From NCBI RefSeq assembly GCF_036322585.1, contig NZ_AP024600.1, forward strand, positions 5,704,001 to 5,768,000: DNA of 64,000 nt. The letters run 5' to 3'. Below are positions 62,101 through 64,000 of this stretch, piece after piece. Origin of the DNA: Luteolibacter sp. LG18. GTDB taxonomy: Bacteria > Verrucomicrobiota > Verrucomicrobiia > Verrucomicrobiales > Akkermansiaceae. How positions within the stretch are numbered: the first letter of the stretch is position 1; every line of letters starts with the position of its first letter. The notes beneath the pieces were generated by a model. It was not told where the DNA came from. It did not search any database and worked only from the letters and a program-made list of their open reading frames with translations. The position numbers and the translations under genes are program-made.

Positions 62101-64000
62101 CACGCCCGCGGCCGACGACCTGTGGTTGTCCTGGACGGACGCGCCTCTGAAAGCGCAGGTGATCGAAACCGGCACCGGGCTGGGCGCGTGGGCCGCGGCC
62201 ACCGGCTTGCCCTCCTCCACGGTCTCGAATGGCGTGCGCCAGGTGAAAGTGCCCCACGCGCTTTCCTCGGGAGACGCGAAACGCTTTTACCGGGCGCGGG
62301 TTTCACCGGTGGACACGGATGGCGACGGGGTCGAGGATTGGACCGAAACGAACGTCCTCGGTTCCTCCCCCACCAGCGCGAACTCGATGGGGCAATCGAT
62401 CGTGCGTTCGAACGGCCAGACACTCTCCGGCGACGCGCTGGCGCTCTATCAGAAGGTTCAGGGGTCCTCGCCTTCCGGCGGCGCGCCGGGCACCACGGTG
62501 GCGGGCACGCCCTCGCCGGTGCAGGCGGCGCGTTTCCTGATGCAGTCGACCTTCGGTCCGGTGCCGCAGGACATCGACGCGGTGCGGCAGTCCGGCTACG
62601 CGGCGTGGATCGACGCCCAGCTCCAACTACCGCCGTCGTACTTGCAGCCCTACATCAAGGCGATCAAGGCGGACGCCGCCGGCCAGCACGCGGATAAGAG
62701 CTACAATTTCAACGATCTCGACAACTTCGTCTACGGCAACAACGTCACCACGCCCTTCGCCCGCAACGCGGTGGGCGCGCCGGACCAGCTCCGCCAGCGG
62801 GTGGCCTTCGCCCTGTCCCAGATCCTGGTGGTGTCCCGCCGCGATGCCCAGCTCGAGGAGAAGCCGGAGGGCATGGCGAACTACTACGACACGCTGGTCC
62901 GCAACTCGCTGGGGAACTACGGCACCCTGCTGCGCGAGGTGGCGCTGCATCCGGCAATGGGCTGGTACCTGAGCCATGTGGGCAACCAGAAGGCCGACCC
63001 CTCGATCCCGCGCTACCCGGACGAGAACTTCGCCCGCGAGGTGATGCAGCTCTTTTCCATCGGCCTGTGGGAGCTGAACCCCGATGGTTCCCGCAAGCTG
63101 GATGGCAACGGCGAGCCGATCCCGACCTACGACAACGGCACCATCACCGAGATGGCCCGCGTGTTCACCGGCCTCTATTTCGACGCTCCCTACGGCTGGG
63201 AAGGCGGCGGCTGGAGCGACGACGACTACACCAAGCCGATGGTGATGTATCCGGAATACCACGACTTCGGGAAGAAGACGCTGCTGCACGGCTTCATCCT
63301 CCCGGAGCGCGAGGAAACCGCGGCCAACGGCATGCAGGACGTGATCGACGCGGTCGATTGCCTGTTCCGCCATCCGAACACCCCGCCGTTCGTATCCCGC
63401 CAGCTCATCCAGTTCCTGGTGATGGACAATCCGTCCCCCGCCTACGTCAAGCGGGTGCAGGATGTGTTCGTGAACGATGGCAGCGGCGTACGCGGCAATC
63501 TCGGTGCGGTGGTGAAAGCAATCCTGCTCGATCCCGATGCGCGCAATGCCCCGGTTTCTCCGGGCCAGGGCAAGATGCGCGAGCCGGTGATCCGCACCAT
63601 GCATCTCGGCCGACTGTTCAAGGTCACGGAGACCAATCCGGATTTCACCTGGTGGAACTGGACGGACACCTACTACGGCTTCACCTCGCAGGAGCCGCTC
63701 AACTCGCCGAGCGTGTTCAACTTTTACACCCCGGTCTACCAGGCCCCCGGCGAGATCCGGAACACCGGGCTGGTGAGCCCCGGCTTCCAGCTCGTGAACA
63801 CCTACACCTCGGTGTCGTTCCCGAACTTGCTGCTCGATTACCTCCACGAAGGCTTCCGCTCGGCCTGGGACCACCGCTATCCGCTCGACTACCACGCGAC
63901 GCTGCTGGTGGCCGCCAGCCCGGAAGCCTTGGTCGATCAAGTGAACCTGCTGGTCTGCGCCGGCAACATGACCGCGCGGACGCGCTCGATCCTGATCACC
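59111..64000 (+). CDS. DUF1800 protein with thrombospondin type 3 repeats, 3' end cut by the window
   Basis: This frame is open for 1630 codons to the last base of the window, so the C-terminus is missing. It begins with a short signal peptide (MARKPASWPLLFAALSG, then PAHA-A). Residues about 20-200 are beta-rich (LRITIDLFAGG, LLIERTGG). About sixteen calcium-binding TSP3-like repeats of the DTDGDGLxDxxE type occur in four blocks (about residues 200-325, 535-660, 855-1000 and 1060-1080), with beta modules between them. From about residue 1136 the DUF1800 domain starts (QAARFLMQSTFGPVPQDIDA, LRQRVAFALSQILVVS, PDENFAREVMQLFSIGLWEL). DUF1800 genes are usually followed by DUF1501 genes; that one would be outside the window. 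Confidence 0.9.
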   Translation, partial: MARKPASWPLLFAALSGPAHAALFDPVWQLGTDDANTAPFSQESFAANSAPGSATVKDDDYYFAGTYPAPIGTVGTTEAVANFERAMTISDPRKRIHFPLTAAQVSSGSRLRITIDLFAGGGWVSGTGSLPGFQSHDVSVKLNGVTLGTRSAIQYDTTLVFTVPASSVNATTGENILLIERTGGSANAYIQFDYLKVEADPDGLADGDGDGMPRWFEETYNLSDSNAADAALDPDGDGLTNLQEFQKGTNPTDPDTDNDGLLDGQETTTDPLKADTDGDGIVDGAETSSNPLLADSDGDGFPDNIEIEQGTNPLSAASKPFDFPGAVGFQFIAERSIESSLKPGEPAGYFRLPNWNVSPPLPLWPPSNTALTGSASALKNHRGQATGVNVSWSYRAATDGLHKGTSNEKLLDGMIYAGSYGSGNTSASVSITGIPYATYDLIVYLGDQYPDHRGYLQLGTNSSTQRYFTSASNPPFRKWIEGKATTQTTMTPANYVRYRNLSGTSQSVTLNQIAADDGNYYNVSIHGFQIVDSGTDSDGDGMKDTTEVENGFNPKVADATADADADGLTNAAELTAGTDPHDPDTDHDGLKDGEEASFNANPLLADTDGDGLLDGDEVHGSPFPSFANDTDSDNDGFTDAAERAAGSDPKSNTSKPPAVPDWTLGTRTWSWKTGPFRLVWNHDRTMLGAMDGDEAMLCEAVVGRPGVGWESQIGIGLRYVNGRLTYRFRCGSDTFGDASGNAFWNSDWNTFPVDKTAQFGFSGHGSGDISMPLRFEFTAVRKNLSENLWTLTFKIVDTTNSTNLVTWTTTANTAIAADATLLNGTTTWADADDTAGAVSLLTQPGVSIYYTSANVATVDTDRDGIPDAWETANSFNPNSAADATLDTDGDGLNNRDEWRAGTNPRNADTDGDGASDGLEVAQGTNPLSAASVPAAFTFSGAIGDLDGDGLNDAWLLWSGGRARVAGADDDGDGMSNAQESAAGTNPDDPNSKLAMVATPAADDLWLSWTDAPLKAQVIETGTGLGAWAAATGLPSSTVSNGVRQVKVPHALSSGDAKRFYRARVSPVDTDGDGVEDWTETNVLGSSPTSANSMGQSIVRSNGQTLSGDALALYQKVQGSSPSGGAPGTTVAGTPSPVQAARFLMQSTFGPVPQDIDAVRQSGYAAWIDAQLQLPPSYLQPYIKAIKADAAGQHADKSYNFNDLDNFVYGNNVTTPFARNAVGAPDQLRQRVAFALSQILVVSRRDAQLEEKPEGMANYYDTLVRNSLGNYGTLLREVALHPAMGWYLSHVGNQKADPSIPRYPDENFAREVMQLFSIGLWELNPDGSRKLDGNGEPIPTYDNGTITEMARVFTGLYFDAPYGWEGGGWSDDDYTKPMVMYPEYHDFGKKTLLHGFILPEREETAANGMQDVIDAVDCLFRHPNTPPFVSRQLIQFLVMDNPSPAYVKRVQDVFVNDGSGVRGNLGAVVKAILLDPDARNAPVSPGQGKMREPVIRTMHLGRLFKVTETNPDFTWWNWTDTYYGFTSQEPLNSPSVFNFYTPVYQAPGEIRNTGLVSPGFQLVNTYTSVSFPNLLLDYLHEGFRSAWDHRYPLDYHATLLVAASPEALVDQVNLLVCAGNMTARTRSILIT

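Overview
The window is GC-rich, densely coding bacterial DNA that looks like a verrucomicrobial chromosome, probably Verrucomicrobiaceae such as a Luteolibacter-like genus; that placement is inferred from gene content. The signs are PEP-CTERM exported proteins, several sulfatases, a large PVC-type SGNH/beta-propeller/HEAT protein, a FecR-LamG protein next to an ECF sigma factor, a DUF1800 protein with thrombospondin type 3 repeats, and dispersed hairpin repeats. No rRNA, tRNA, CRISPR array, prophage or insertion sequence was recognised.

Layout. 1-7829: the distal part of a complex I operon, nuoH (cut by the edge), I, a 60-residue membrane protein, J, K, a GxxExxY gene inside a repeat-flanked insertion, L, M and N, closed by a terminator. 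7965-14370: nadB, a PEP-CTERM protein with a possible thioester domain, an exported beta-barrel-like protein, a nucleoside-type MFS transporter, an S66 LD-carboxypeptidase and the divergent dtd. 14507-26406: a 1464-residue multidomain exported protein ending in a type 1 copper domain, a repeat-filled gap, a sulfatase, a helix-hairpin-helix membrane protein, valS, a small membrane protein, a BSP-family metallopeptidase and a DUF4259 protein. 26484-32809: an exported GH2 beta-galactosidase with two discoidin domains, an MBL hydrolase, a hotdog thioesterase and a membrane protein. 33001-39411: pyruvate carboxylase, then a histidine kinase/response regulator pair. 39472-42753: an FAD monooxygenase and an arsenic cluster (arsR, DUF6428, aquaporin, arsC). 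42957-49649: a six-gene minus-strand operon, RDD, SpoIIM-like, DUF4129-like, DUF4350-like, MoxR, DUF58. 49727-52744: NAD kinase, FecR-LamG and ECF sigma. 52919-64000: a PEP-CTERM protein, two sulfatases, a second repeat-filled gap, an exported protein on the minus strand, and a DUF1800 protein running off the right edge.

How the parts fit. The core genes (complex I, NAD synthesis, NAD kinase, valS, pyruvate carboxylase) indicate an aerobic heterotroph with ordinary central metabolism. The accessory genes (three sulfatases, exported GH2, discoidin, LamG and PEP-CTERM proteins) indicate a cell that degrades sulfated polysaccharides and carries many outer-surface proteins. The kinase with a galactose-binding-like sensor and the sigma/FecR-LamG pair are plausible extracellular-glycan sensors.

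The least explained signals are: (1) a repeated leader, beginning GTTTAGGATTT, sitting 39 nt (three copies) or 42 nt (one copy) upstream of the start codons of nuoI, nuoK, nuoN and a DUF58 gene; (2) the GxxExxY insertion in the complex I operon behind a near-perfect 26-bp inverted repeat; (3) one beta-sandwich-like module recurring in a PEP-CTERM protein, a sulfatase and the DUF1800 protein; (4) vicinal-cysteine tails on three consecutive arsenic-cluster proteins; (5) an azurin-like copper site where PVC relatives usually carry a cytochrome c domain.
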